A stretch of DNA of 6,076 nt from Flavobacteriales bacterium UBA2798 (lineage in GTDB: Bacteria > Bacteroidota > Bacteroidia > Flavobacteriales_D > UBA2798). The DNA is taken from assembly GCA_002351955.1 (NCBI GenBank), contig DEHO01000014.1:12612-18687 (forward strand). Direction: 5' to 3'. Within the stretch, counting starts at the first letter, position 1; each line of letters starts with the position of its first letter. The position numbers and the translations under genes are program-made. The notes under the pieces were generated by a model. It was not told the origin of the DNA and searched no databases. It saw only the letters and a program-made list of their open reading frames with translations. Shown one piece after another: positions 1-6,076 of the stretch.

Positions 1-1382
1 ACAATACCGTTTAGGTTAAGTGGAACATTTGCACAAACTGTTGTACTGGTTCCGGCTTCAACGAATGGATAAGAACTGAACTCCGAAAGAAATGCATAAG
101 CAGAACCTGCTGTTGTACTTCCATAACGAATTCCCAATCCGAAAATATCTCCTGAATTAGTAACAACCTGATGGGTGTTGGCAGGAATGTTGGCGGTGCT
201 ATACCAAATGAGTGCGCTTTTATAATCACCATTGGTGCCTGGAACTGTCCGGAACGCACTTGCAGGAATCAGCGATGCATTACCATTAAGCTGGAATTGA
301 TTTTCGAAACCGGTACGTGTATAAAGTACAAGCGCAAAAGAATCGGTTACCGGACGTGCAAATGCAGTTGAATAAGTTCCTGCACAAAGCAATTTAGGCA
401 CCTGTGCACCGGAGAGGCGGCATCCGTTTCCGGTGATGTGAAAAACATAAACCGGTTTATCCGACTGAATGTAATTAATCGTATCGGAAAGCGGAAATTC
501 AAATGTTTCTCCCCAGTTGATAAGAGTAGAAGTCGTTCCACTATTGGTTACTGTAATGCTGGTCCCGTTTTGTACTGCCATTACATAAACGCGTTCATTT
601 GTGGCGTAGGTTTTATGAATGATGTGGTTTCTTCCGAGATGACTGGTAGAAGTAATCTGATCCGCAACAGTCGACATACAAGCACCACTGCTCATCGCTC
701 CGGAGTGTACGGTTACAGAAATGGGTTTGTTAGAAGAAATAATGGAGCCCGATAAGGAAGTTGAAGCAAGTAAATCAACTTCTCTTCCGCTGTATGTTTG
801 TCCGGCATTTAGTGTGATGCTGAAAGTAACATTTGCAGCTCTTCCCACCATTGCAGCTCTTGGAGTAATTAATACGGTTGTAGCATTATCACTTGCAACA
901 ATTTCAAAGGATGAAGTCGATGCCGGAGTTGTAGAACCTGAATTCCAAAAACGCTGAAAAGGAGTATAAAATTCAGTTCCCAATCCTTTAGCACCTTTCA
1001 GTGAAATAATTTCCTTATTGGATGCAGCACCAATTTCATAGGCAGCTCCAATAGGTTGAGTAGATTGAATCCGTATTCCGTTATTGGAAACAACGTTTGC
1101 AGCAGGACTCTCCACACTGGCCAAGAAGGGAGTTAGATTGACTGCATTTTGTGCGTTAGCCGGAAGATTGACGACAATAGGAACGAAAGCTCCATTGGCC
1201 GGCTGACTGATCGTTACAGTAGCGGCCTGGGAATAACTCACCAACCTTAGTGTTATGGGTTGATCTCCCAATGAAGCAGAAACTTCAGGAGCTGCAAACC
1301 AAAAATCGGTATCAATCTGGGCCTTAGCCCAAGGGGTACTCAATACGAATACCGCAATAGCAATAGAGAGCGATTTTATCAT
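1..1382 (-). CDS. Secreted surface protein with IgGFc-binding-like N-terminal region (3' end outside window)
   Basis: The minus strand is open from an ATG at 1382 to the left edge: 460 codons and no stop, so the C-terminus is missing. Residues 1-22 form a signal peptide (MIKSLSIAIAVFVLSTPWAKAQ, shown in pieces: charged MIK, hydrophobic core, AKA|Q cleavage). The mature protein opens with DTDFWFAAPEVS, then a GDQPITLRL strand. Residues about 120-330 resemble the IgGFc-binding N-terminal family: EFYTPFQRFWN, FEIVASDNATTVLITP, LNAGQTYSGRE, LSGSIISSNKPISVTVHSG and a repeated SDKPVYVFHITG. From about residue 441 a new repeat begins (EAGTSTTVCANVPLNLNG), like the Ig-like repeats of large Bacteroidota surface proteins. 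Family knowledge suggests such proteins usually continue into more repeats and end in a T9SS sorting domain, but that is not visible. The role is probably adhesion or surface coating; actual IgG binding is not implied. It lies 201 bases beyond the PorE-like gene, with its own candidate promoter. The start is fixed by the signal peptide; no clear Shine-Dalgarno precedes it. Confidence 0.8.
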   Translation of the reverse strand, partial: MIKSLSIAIAVFVLSTPWAKAQIDTDFWFAAPEVSASLGDQPITLRLVSYSQAATVTISQPANGAFVPIVVNLPANAQNAVNLTPFLASVESPAANVVSNNGIRIQSTQPIGAAYEIGAASNKEIISLKGAKGLGTEFYTPFQRFWNSGSTTPASTSSFEIVASDNATTVLITPRAAMVGRAANVTFSITLNAGQTYSGREVDLLASTSLSGSIISSNKPISVTVHSGAMSSGACMSTVADQITSTSHLGRNHIIHKTYATNERVYVMAVQNGTSITVTNSGTTSTLINWGETFEFPLSDTINYIQSDKPVYVFHITGNGCRLSGAQVPKLLCAGTYSTAFARPVTDSFALVLYTRTGFENQFQLNGNASLIPASAFRTVPGTNGDYKSALIWYSTANIPANTHQVVTNSGDIFGLGIRYGSTTAGSAYAFLSEFSSYPFVEAGTSTTVCANVPLNLNGI

Positions 1383-1451
1383 CGTTCAAAGTAGAATTTA
1401 TTCAATAGCAACAGAATGGGTGTGTTTTCTGAGATTTCCTCATTCGGGGCA

Positions 1452-1485
1452 CAAAATTAGGGATAAATGCCCACAAATCCTCAAA
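1452..1485 (-). promoter_or_regulatory. Candidate Bacteroidota-type promoter for the IgGFc-like gene
   Basis: Read on the minus strand, TTTG at 1485-1482 is followed after 22 bases by TAATTTTG at 1459-1452. This fits the Bacteroidota primary sigma factor pattern TTTG, 17-23 bases, TAnnTTTG. Transcription would begin near 1445, giving a leader of about 60 bases before the ATG at 1382. A second TTTG at 1477-1474 is only 14 bases away, which is too close. The pattern is short and this DNA is AT-rich, so a chance match is possible; its position in the only sizeable gene-free gap is the main support. Confidence 0.4.
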
Positions 1486-1514
1486 ATATGGGCGTCGGTC
1501 GAATGGAATAAAGG

Positions 1515-1553
1515 GTTAATCACCTGATAGACGGATTTTGGTCGGTGATAAAC
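1515..1553 (-). terminator. Inverted repeat after the PorE-like gene, possible terminator
   Basis: Read on the minus strand, GTTTATCACC (1553-1544) and GGTGATTAAC (1524-1515) pair at 9 of 10 positions with one T-T mismatch. The 19-base loop is long, although GAC and GTC inside it could pair and shorten it. The element starts 31 bases after the stop of the PorE-like gene and lies upstream of the candidate promoter of the next gene, as a terminator would. It is not followed by a good run of T (only CCCTTTATT), so it is not a textbook intrinsic terminator. It could instead be an operator or an RNA 3' stabilising stem. The hexamer AGACGG also occurs twice here (1529-1534 and 1554-1559, plus strand). 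Confidence 0.35.
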
Positions 1554-1583
1554 AGACGGTAAAAAGTGACAGAATGTTGCGTC

Positions 1584-3635
1584 TTACTCCTGTTTTACAA
1601 CCCTGAATGCCGTTCTTCTGTTTCGCTGATGCATTTCTTCCTGTTTGTCCTTAACCGTTTCTTTTTCAATGTCATCGCACTTGAAAAGAGGTTCTGTTTC
1701 CCCATACCCCTGGGGGATTAGACGTTCTTTGGCAATACCTTTTGAGATCAGGTAATCTACGCAGGATTGTGCTCTTTCTTTGGATAAACGGAGGTTGTAG
1801 AGATCGTTTCCACGGCAGTCGGTGTGCGATTTGATCTCGACCACCAGATCACTGTTAAGGGTAAGGAAGTCGTACAGCTGATCCAGAATTTCTTTGGATT
1901 TCGGTCGGAGAGTGGCTCTGTCGAAATCGTACTCAATTCCCGGAATTTCAATCTCACCGCTTGGGATACGACGGAGGTAGAAGTCCTGCTGAAGATGTGT
2001 TGTTTCAGTAATGCTTACCGTATTTACACTCGCAGCATCTGCAAAGAACTTTGTTTTCTTGGCTTTCATGAATATTTCCATGCCCTGGCGAAGTTCGGTT
2101 TTGTAATACCCGTTCTCATCCGTAATGAGAATAATAGGCTCCCATTCTCCGTTTACGTCCTTTAACTCCACAATAGCACCCATAATCGGTTCTTCGGTTT
2201 CTGCATCGTATACGTATCCTTCAATATCAATGATGATCGATTCTTTCTGAAAACCATAAATCTTTTCACAATGCGGATTCATCATTGCAAGCGAATCGCA
2301 ATCGTTACATGGATTACGGTCGGATGCAAAATAACCGCTTCGCTGATCATTACTTAGTATGAAATAACGCTCGTCTTTTGATGAATTGATCGGTGCTCCC
2401 AGATTAATCGGATTCTTCCAGATGCTTTCCTCCTCATCATAAACCGTCTTGAATATATCTAAACCGCCAAATCCCCGATGACCTTCAGAAGCAAAATAAA
2501 GCGTGTTGGTGATCAAGTGAAAATAAGGAGATGATTCGTCCTCAGGGGTGTTGATTACCGAACCAAGATTTTCCGGTGTGCCAATGTTGCCTTCGGGATC
2601 GATGGGGCAAAACCAGATGTCCAATCCGCCTTGTCCGCCCGGACGATCAGATGCAAAAAACAATTTGGTTTCATCCAGATTTAACATCGGCATCATTGTT
2701 CGATAGCCTTCAAGATTGATGTCGAGTTTCATTGGTTCCATCCATCTTCTGTTGAAACGTTTGCTTACGTAAATAGCGCAATCGTTTTTATTGGAGGGCG
2801 ACCAACGTGTAAAATAAAAAGTGCTTCGGTCAACAGACAATACACAGGCGCCTTCGTTGGCAGGAGAATTTACAGGAGAAGGAAAAGGCTGGGGAACGCC
2901 AAACTTTCCACTGTCCAGTTCGGCAGCGATGTACAGATCGGTTGTATAGCGGCCATCTTCTTTTGGATCTGCAGTAGTATTTCCTGTTCTGGCTGCTGCA
3001 AAAATTACGGATTCATCAGTGAAAAAATTAATTCCAAATGAGGATTCACCTTTGTTAAAAGACGTATCCAGCCAGTATGTACGTGTATCTGCTTTGGTGT
3101 TTTCCGGATTTCGTGCAAAGGCGGTACTAACAATTTTATTTTCCGAAAGCTTTTTCATGCTTTCATTGCTTGCCTCATTTACATGCAATTCAAACTGATC
3201 TTCTGCTTCCTGGTATTTACCATTATTCATTAATGTTTGAGCGTAATAATACCTTGCATCAGGAAACTGTTGCGTTGGCATGGTTACCGCTTTACTGTAC
3301 CAATATTCGGCATTGTTGTAATCTCTTAGTCTGCGATAAGATTCTGCCAGTCGGTGAGTTACATAAATTTCCTTTGGATCATTGCTTGGACCAGCTGTGC
3401 TGTCGCTGCTTTTGTTTTTCTTGTTCCGGCCACCATTATTCTGAATTTCGTAAGGTTGGGTAACATCGTTCTTGCCAGGTATATGTTCTACAACTTTTCT
3501 GTAGAAATAAACAGCAGATCCGTAATTGCCATTCATAAATGCTGCGTCACCCAACTGGATGAGTTCTTTCTTGCTCTGACCAAAAACCGGAGCAGCGAAA
3601 AAGAGTATCAGCAAAAAGGGAAGATATCGTTTCAT
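1584..3635 (-). CDS. PorE-like T9SS-associated protein: TPR, PD40 propeller, CRD and OmpA domains
   Basis: This complete 683-residue periplasmic protein probably links an outer-membrane T9SS complex to peptidoglycan. A signal peptide (MKRYLPFLLILFFAAPVFG|Q, about 1-19) has no lipobox cysteine. TPR-like helices follow at about 25-52, 90-118 and 125-153; a hydrophilic Asn/Lys/Ser-rich insert (about 53-88) separates the first two. Five PD40-type beta-propeller repeats lie at about 205-450, centred on FAAARTGN (212), YFTRWSP (274), FFASDRPGGQGGLDIWF (326), YFASEGHRGFGGLDIF (380) and YFASDRNPCNDC (435). A carboxypeptidase-regulatory-like domain spans about 467-556 (IEGYVYDAETEEPIMGA). The OmpA domain (about 563-683) keeps the peptidoglycan-binding signature: Asp606 in HTDCRGND, Asn614 and Arg621 in NLRLSKERA, with the 15-residue Asp-Arg spacing of E. 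coli OmpA. This domain order is that of Porphyromonas PorE. The ATG lies 2 bases after the stop of the PorP/SprF gene, suggesting translational coupling. It may be a paralog serving one substrate rather than the core PorE, so no symbol is given. Confidence 0.93.
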   Translation of the reverse strand: MKRYLPFLLILFFAAPVFGQSKKELIQLGDAAFMNGNYGSAVYFYRKVVEHIPGKNDVTQPYEIQNNGGRNKKNKSSDSTAGPSNDPKEIYVTHRLAESYRRLRDYNNAEYWYSKAVTMPTQQFPDARYYYAQTLMNNGKYQEAEDQFELHVNEASNESMKKLSENKIVSTAFARNPENTKADTRTYWLDTSFNKGESSFGINFFTDESVIFAAARTGNTTADPKEDGRYTTDLYIAAELDSGKFGVPQPFPSPVNSPANEGACVLSVDRSTFYFTRWSPSNKNDCAIYVSKRFNRRWMEPMKLDINLEGYRTMMPMLNLDETKLFFASDRPGGQGGLDIWFCPIDPEGNIGTPENLGSVINTPEDESSPYFHLITNTLYFASEGHRGFGGLDIFKTVYDEEESIWKNPINLGAPINSSKDERYFILSNDQRSGYFASDRNPCNDCDSLAMMNPHCEKIYGFQKESIIIDIEGYVYDAETEEPIMGAIVELKDVNGEWEPIILITDENGYYKTELRQGMEIFMKAKKTKFFADAASVNTVSITETTHLQQDFYLRRIPSGEIEIPGIEYDFDRATLRPKSKEILDQLYDFLTLNSDLVVEIKSHTDCRGNDLYNLRLSKERAQSCVDYLISKGIAKERLIPQGYGETEPLFKCDDIEKETVKDKQEEMHQRNRRTAFRVVKQE

Positions 3636-3637
3636 GC

Positions 3638-4624
3638 TCAGAGTCGTGGACAGGTTTTAACTGGATTGTTATCGGTTTTTGAACGGATATACGTCAGCGA
3701 CATTTCAAAACCACCTCGGCCATTAGTTGCCGGCCGGAGTGACGAGGTATTGATGTCGTAACTTAATCTGTAAATGAAGCTTCCCATTTTGAGGCCTCCC
3801 ATAATTACTGCTGCGTCTTTATTTCTGAATGTTGGTCCAAATAAAAGATACGCATCGGGACCGGCTAAATAGTAATGTATATCGAGTGCATAGGTTAATT
3901 CACGGGCGTTCTTTTCTCCCATGTAAAATGCCTTACCCAACAGTTGTATTTTTTCACTAATGTTTGCCTTTACTCCTCCGTGTGCAACCCAACGCATGGG
4001 CAATGGATTGTTAGCGTTGAAAAATGATTCTTTTGGTTGATTGATGTGGAAAAAACTGACTCCTGCAAAAGGATTGAGTAATGCAGCTTCTTTACCATAG
4101 TAATAAAGCAATCCTGCATTAAGATCGCCCTTGATAACGCTGTTTCCTGCAAAACTTTCGCCTGGGTTTATGCTCTGATCAAAACTTCCGCCATTAAACG
4201 GAGTGTATTGCGTTCCAAAATAAAGCTTGTCAAACTGAACACTTTTTTGAAATGCTCCACCCTGCACCCCAAAACTGATGTGATGATGATTGTTCTTGTC
4301 AATTTTAAGATCGTAAGCCAGCGACAACAGCGCAGAAAAAACATTATAGTGACCGGCTCCTGCGTTAAAGTTGGCAAACTGCATTCCAACAGCGACTTTT
4401 TTTAAGGGCATATCAGCTGCAATAATCCCGGTTGTGAATGGGCGGGTTGCAATAGCAGACCATTGGTTGCGGTAATGACCATGTACTCGCAGTTGTCCCT
4501 TGAACATTCCGGTCATTGCAGGATTTTGATTCAATGCAGCCGCTTCGTATTGCGAAAGGTGAAAATCCTGCCCGCTTGCAGATAGTGCAATGAGCAGAAG
4601 TGGTATGAGGTAGAATTTCTTCAT
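3638..4624 (-). CDS. PorP/SprF family T9SS outer-membrane protein
   Basis: This complete 328-residue outer-membrane beta-barrel belongs to the PorP/SprF family. The signal peptide is MKKFYLIPLLLIALSASG|Q (about 1-18). The mature N-terminus carries the family signature DFHLSQYEAAALNQNPAMTG (20-39), then YRNQW (51-55). Alternating aromatic and hydrophobic strands with Gly-rich turns run through the protein. Near the C-terminus is the hallmark SYDINTSS (288-295) followed by RPATNGRGGFE (297-307) and a last strand, LTYI. A short polar tail ends in TCPRL, close to the CPRF-type ending common in the family. PorP is a T9SS component; SprF-type paralogs are needed for secretion or anchoring of a particular type B substrate, such as SprB in Flavobacterium. 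The gene sits 18 bases after a type B substrate gene and 2 bases before the PorE-like gene. With porK, porL, porM and porN absent from view, the SprF-like role is more likely than core PorP. The leader is A-rich (GAAGAAAAA) directly before ATG, with no clear Shine-Dalgarno. Confidence 0.95.
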   Translation of the reverse strand: MKKFYLIPLLLIALSASGQDFHLSQYEAAALNQNPAMTGMFKGQLRVHGHYRNQWSAIATRPFTTGIIAADMPLKKVAVGMQFANFNAGAGHYNVFSALLSLAYDLKIDKNNHHHISFGVQGGAFQKSVQFDKLYFGTQYTPFNGGSFDQSINPGESFAGNSVIKGDLNAGLLYYYGKEAALLNPFAGVSFFHINQPKESFFNANNPLPMRWVAHGGVKANISEKIQLLGKAFYMGEKNARELTYALDIHYYLAGPDAYLLFGPTFRNKDAAVIMGGLKMGSFIYRLSYDINTSSLRPATNGRGGFEMSLTYIRSKTDNNPVKTCPRL

Positions 4625-4642
4625 TTTTTCTTCGATAAAAGA

Positions 4643-6076
4643 TTAACGCAAAAGTGTCACGTCTCCGGTTAAAATATGTTCTACACCATCTTCAGTAACA
4701 GCCCGGAGTTGGTATACATAAACACTCATGGGTTGATCAATGCCGTTGAATTTTCCATCCCATCCAACACAAACATATCCTCCACAATCTGTTGCATCGG
4801 TTGTTGTGTAAATAACCTGTCCCCAATTGTTGTAAATATTCAGTTCCAATTCGCGGAACGGTCCCCCGAAAATCTGAAGGAAATCATTACTTCCGTCACC
4901 ATTAGGTGTAAACGCATTTGGAATATCAGGAGGAAGGAAAACGATTACTGTATTGCGTGCTGTGTCGATACAACCGTTATTATCGGTTACAACCAGGGTT
5001 ACAATATAGGTGCCGGAGCCATTGTATGCGTAGCTGCTGTTTTGAGTGTTTACCTGTGGTGAATTATCACCAAAATCCCATAACCAACCGGTGATTTGTC
5101 CTGCTGGTGTGGATTGATCAGTGAATACTACCGTTTCAAATTGGTTTACGGAATTGTCACTTACTGAAAATGCTGCGTTTGGTCCTGGAAGAACGTTAGT
5201 GTTTTGTGTTACGGAACTACTACATCCCAATGCTGAGGTTACGGTTAGCGTAACGGAATAACTGCCTGAAGCAGGATATTGGTGCGTAGGATTCTGGTTT
5301 GCAGATACACCACCATCGCCAAATGTCCATGACCATGTTGTGAGGGTTGAATTCATTACTGAAGATAAATCCTGAAATGAGGTTCCTCCATTCAAACAAG
5401 GGTAGGAGGTTAGAAATGCAGGCTGTGGTAAGTGGTGCACATTGACTGTTTGTGTAAGCGTATCCCGGCATCCGTTACCTGAGGTTACAATCAGTGTTAC
5501 ATTAAACGTTCCGGAAGTATTGAAAAGATGTGTTGGATCTTGTGTTGTTGATAGTGGACTACCATCTCCAAAGTTCCAGGACCAAGCTGTTACTCCTCCA
5601 ACTGCAGTTGAGGCATCGTCGAATGTACTGGCTATACCAAAACATGGTTCAGTAAAGGTGAAAACAGGAACGGGTGATGGAATTATGGATACATTGATCG
5701 TGTCGCGCGCGGGTTTGCAACCGCCATTGTTGGTAGAGGTGAAAATCAATGTTACCGTTCCTGTTGCAATATCGTTTGCTCCTGGCTGGTACCATGAAAT
5801 AATAGAACTGTCGGGTTGAAATAATCCGCTGCCAAGAGTTGTCCAAACACCTTGTCCTGTAGTCGAATTTACCTGAAGTGGAATCGGATCTCCGCTGCAG
5901 GCAACATTGTTATTGAGAATGGTTGCTACCGGAGGATTGTAAAAACTCAGATTTAGACTATCCGTTGTGGTGATACAATTTCCTACGTTGGTAGCAGTTA
6001 AGTACAGCCAAACAGATCCTGCCAGTGTATCGGCGGTGCTGGGAATGTAGGTTGCGTTTAACTGATCATTGGCGGG
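4643..6076 (-). CDS. Large PKD-repeat surface protein with T9SS type B sorting domain (5' end outside window)
   Basis: The frame is open from the right edge to a TAA at 4645-4643: 477 residues of a longer protein whose start and signal peptide are missing. The visible part begins inside one Ig-like repeat (LTATNVGNC near 26-34) and has a full second one (CSGDPIPLQVN at 60-70 to TSTNNGGCKP near 113-122). Three PKD domains follow (about 136-214, 218-296, 299-381) with WSWNFGDGS, WSWTFGDGG and WLWDFGDNS cores. The last 93 residues are a gliding motility-associated C-terminal domain: IPNAFTPNGDGSNDF, then LNIYNNWGQVIY, GWDGKFNG, VYVYQLRA and a terminal TLLR. That domain directs export by the T9SS without the usual type A C-terminal signal. 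The protein is probably exposed on the cell surface and used for adhesion or gliding. The PorP/SprF gene 18 bases downstream is its likely dedicated partner. An in-frame TTG at 5749 lies inside an Ig-like repeat and is not a credible start, because coding continues upstream without a break. Confidence 0.93.
   Translation of the reverse strand, partial: PANDQLNATYIPSTADTLAGSVWLYLTATNVGNCITTTDSLNLSFYNPPVATILNNNVACSGDPIPLQVNSTTGQGVWTTLGSGLFQPDSSIISWYQPGANDIATGTVTLIFTSTNNGGCKPARDTINVSIIPSPVPVFTFTEPCFGIASTFDDASTAVGGVTAWSWNFGDGSPLSTTQDPTHLFNTSGTFNVTLIVTSGNGCRDTLTQTVNVHHLPQPAFLTSYPCLNGGTSFQDLSSVMNSTLTTWSWTFGDGGVSANQNPTHQYPASGSYSVTLTVTSALGCSSSVTQNTNVLPGPNAAFSVSDNSVNQFETVVFTDQSTPAGQITGWLWDFGDNSPQVNTQNSSYAYNGSGTYIVTLVVTDNNGCIDTARNTVIVFLPPDIPNAFTPNGDGSNDFLQIFGGPFRELELNIYNNWGQVIYTTTDATDCGGYVCVGWDGKFNGIDQPMSVYVYQLRAVTEDGVEHILTGDVTLLR
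4646..4924 (-). other. T9SS type B C-terminal sorting domain (gliding motility-associated CTD)
   Basis: These 93 codons encode the sorting domain at the end of the PKD protein. It shows the hallmark IPNAFTPNGDGSNDF opening, a hydrophobic LNIYNNWGQVIY strand, GWDGKFNG, and a closing GDVTLLR right at the stop codon. Type B domains are recognised by the T9SS and, by family knowledge, stay surface-bound through PorP/SprF-like partners. An unusual DCGGYVC insertion (cysteines at residues 431 and 436 of the visible protein) sits just before GWDG. Confidence 0.9.
4934..5671 (-). repeat. Three tandem PKD-domain repeats within the surface protein
   Basis: Three tandem PKD units have their FGD cores spaced exactly 83 residues (249 bases) apart. 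Each unit has a start strand (FTFTEPC, AFLTSYPC, AFSVSDNS), the W-x-W-x-FGD core, a Q(D/N)(P/S)xxx(F/Y) turn and an (F/Y)xVTLxVT strand closed by a Gly-Cys. The first two carry a cysteine pair 58 residues apart; the third keeps only the second cysteine. The DNA copies are clearly diverged, so this is an old protein-level repeat rather than a recent duplication. PKD domains act as extended spacer or adhesion modules on cell surfaces. Confidence 0.85.

Noticed and set aside
438..957. Plus-strand open frames at 438-755 and 721-957
   Set aside because: They lie antisense to the IgGFc-like gene, which has a coherent signal peptide and domain matches through the same bases; their translations show no recognisable domain.
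3354..3761. Plus-strand open frame of 135 codons spanning the PorP/PorE junction
   Set aside because: It is antisense to two well-supported genes and its hydrophobic stretches arise from the complement of polar coding sequence.
4625..4642. Possible promoter or terminator between the surface-protein gene and the PorP/SprF gene
   Set aside because: Only 18 bases are available, with no hairpin and no TAnnTTTG element; it looks like a simple operon junction.
4643..5749. A complete 368-residue protein starting from TTG at 5749
   Set aside because: The TTG lies within an Ig-like repeat, the frame stays open to the right edge, there is no signal peptide at that point, and upstream residues continue the same repeat family.
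5442..5819. Plus-strand open frame of 125 codons opposite the PKD region
   Set aside because: It mirrors the repeat structure of the real minus-strand gene and has no domain or signal of its own.
1..6076. CRISPR arrays, tRNA or rRNA genes, insertion sequences
   Set aside because: No short regularly spaced direct repeats, cloverleaf-like segments, transposase coding or terminal inverted repeats were seen; the only repeats are diverged protein-level PKD and Ig-like units.

Overview
The window looks like chromosomal DNA of a gliding-type or environmental member of the Bacteroidota. The evidence is a type IX secretion system (T9SS) gene set found only in that phylum, moderate GC by eye, starts without clear Shine-Dalgarno sequences, and a candidate promoter of the Bacteroidota TTTG / TAnnTTTG type. 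Family-level placement is not possible from this sequence; Flavobacteriales-like is a guess.

All four genes read on the minus strand, so transcription runs from the right edge to the left edge. (1) 6076-4643 is the 3' part of a large secreted adhesin-like protein: at least one complete Ig-like repeat, three PKD domains with an exact 83-residue period, and a type B T9SS sorting domain (the 'gliding motility-associated C-terminal domain'). Its start lies outside the window. (2) After 18 bases comes a PorP/SprF-family outer-membrane protein (4624-3638). (3) After only 2 bases comes a 683-residue PorE-like protein (3635-1584) with signal peptide, TPRs, a five-repeat PD40 propeller, a carboxypeptidase-regulatory-like domain and a peptidoglycan-binding OmpA domain. 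(4) After a 201-base gap holding an inverted repeat and a candidate promoter comes the 5' part of another surface protein with an IgGFc-binding-like region (1382 to the left edge). This gene is open to the edge, so it has no stop codon in the window.

Genes 1-3 form a plausible one-substrate export module. The type B substrate crosses the outer membrane through the T9SS, its PorP/SprF partner would receive or anchor it, and the PorE-like protein would tie that outer-membrane complex to peptidoglycan. The core genes porK, porL, porM and porN are not visible, so this looks like an accessory SprF-type locus rather than the core secretion operon. Gene 4 is probably a separate transcription unit encoding another surface-exposed protein. 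No RNA genes, CRISPR arrays or mobile elements were seen. The module belongs to known families; the points worth a second look are the cysteine patterns in the propeller, PKD repeats and sorting domain, the missing lipobox, and the intergenic inverted repeat.
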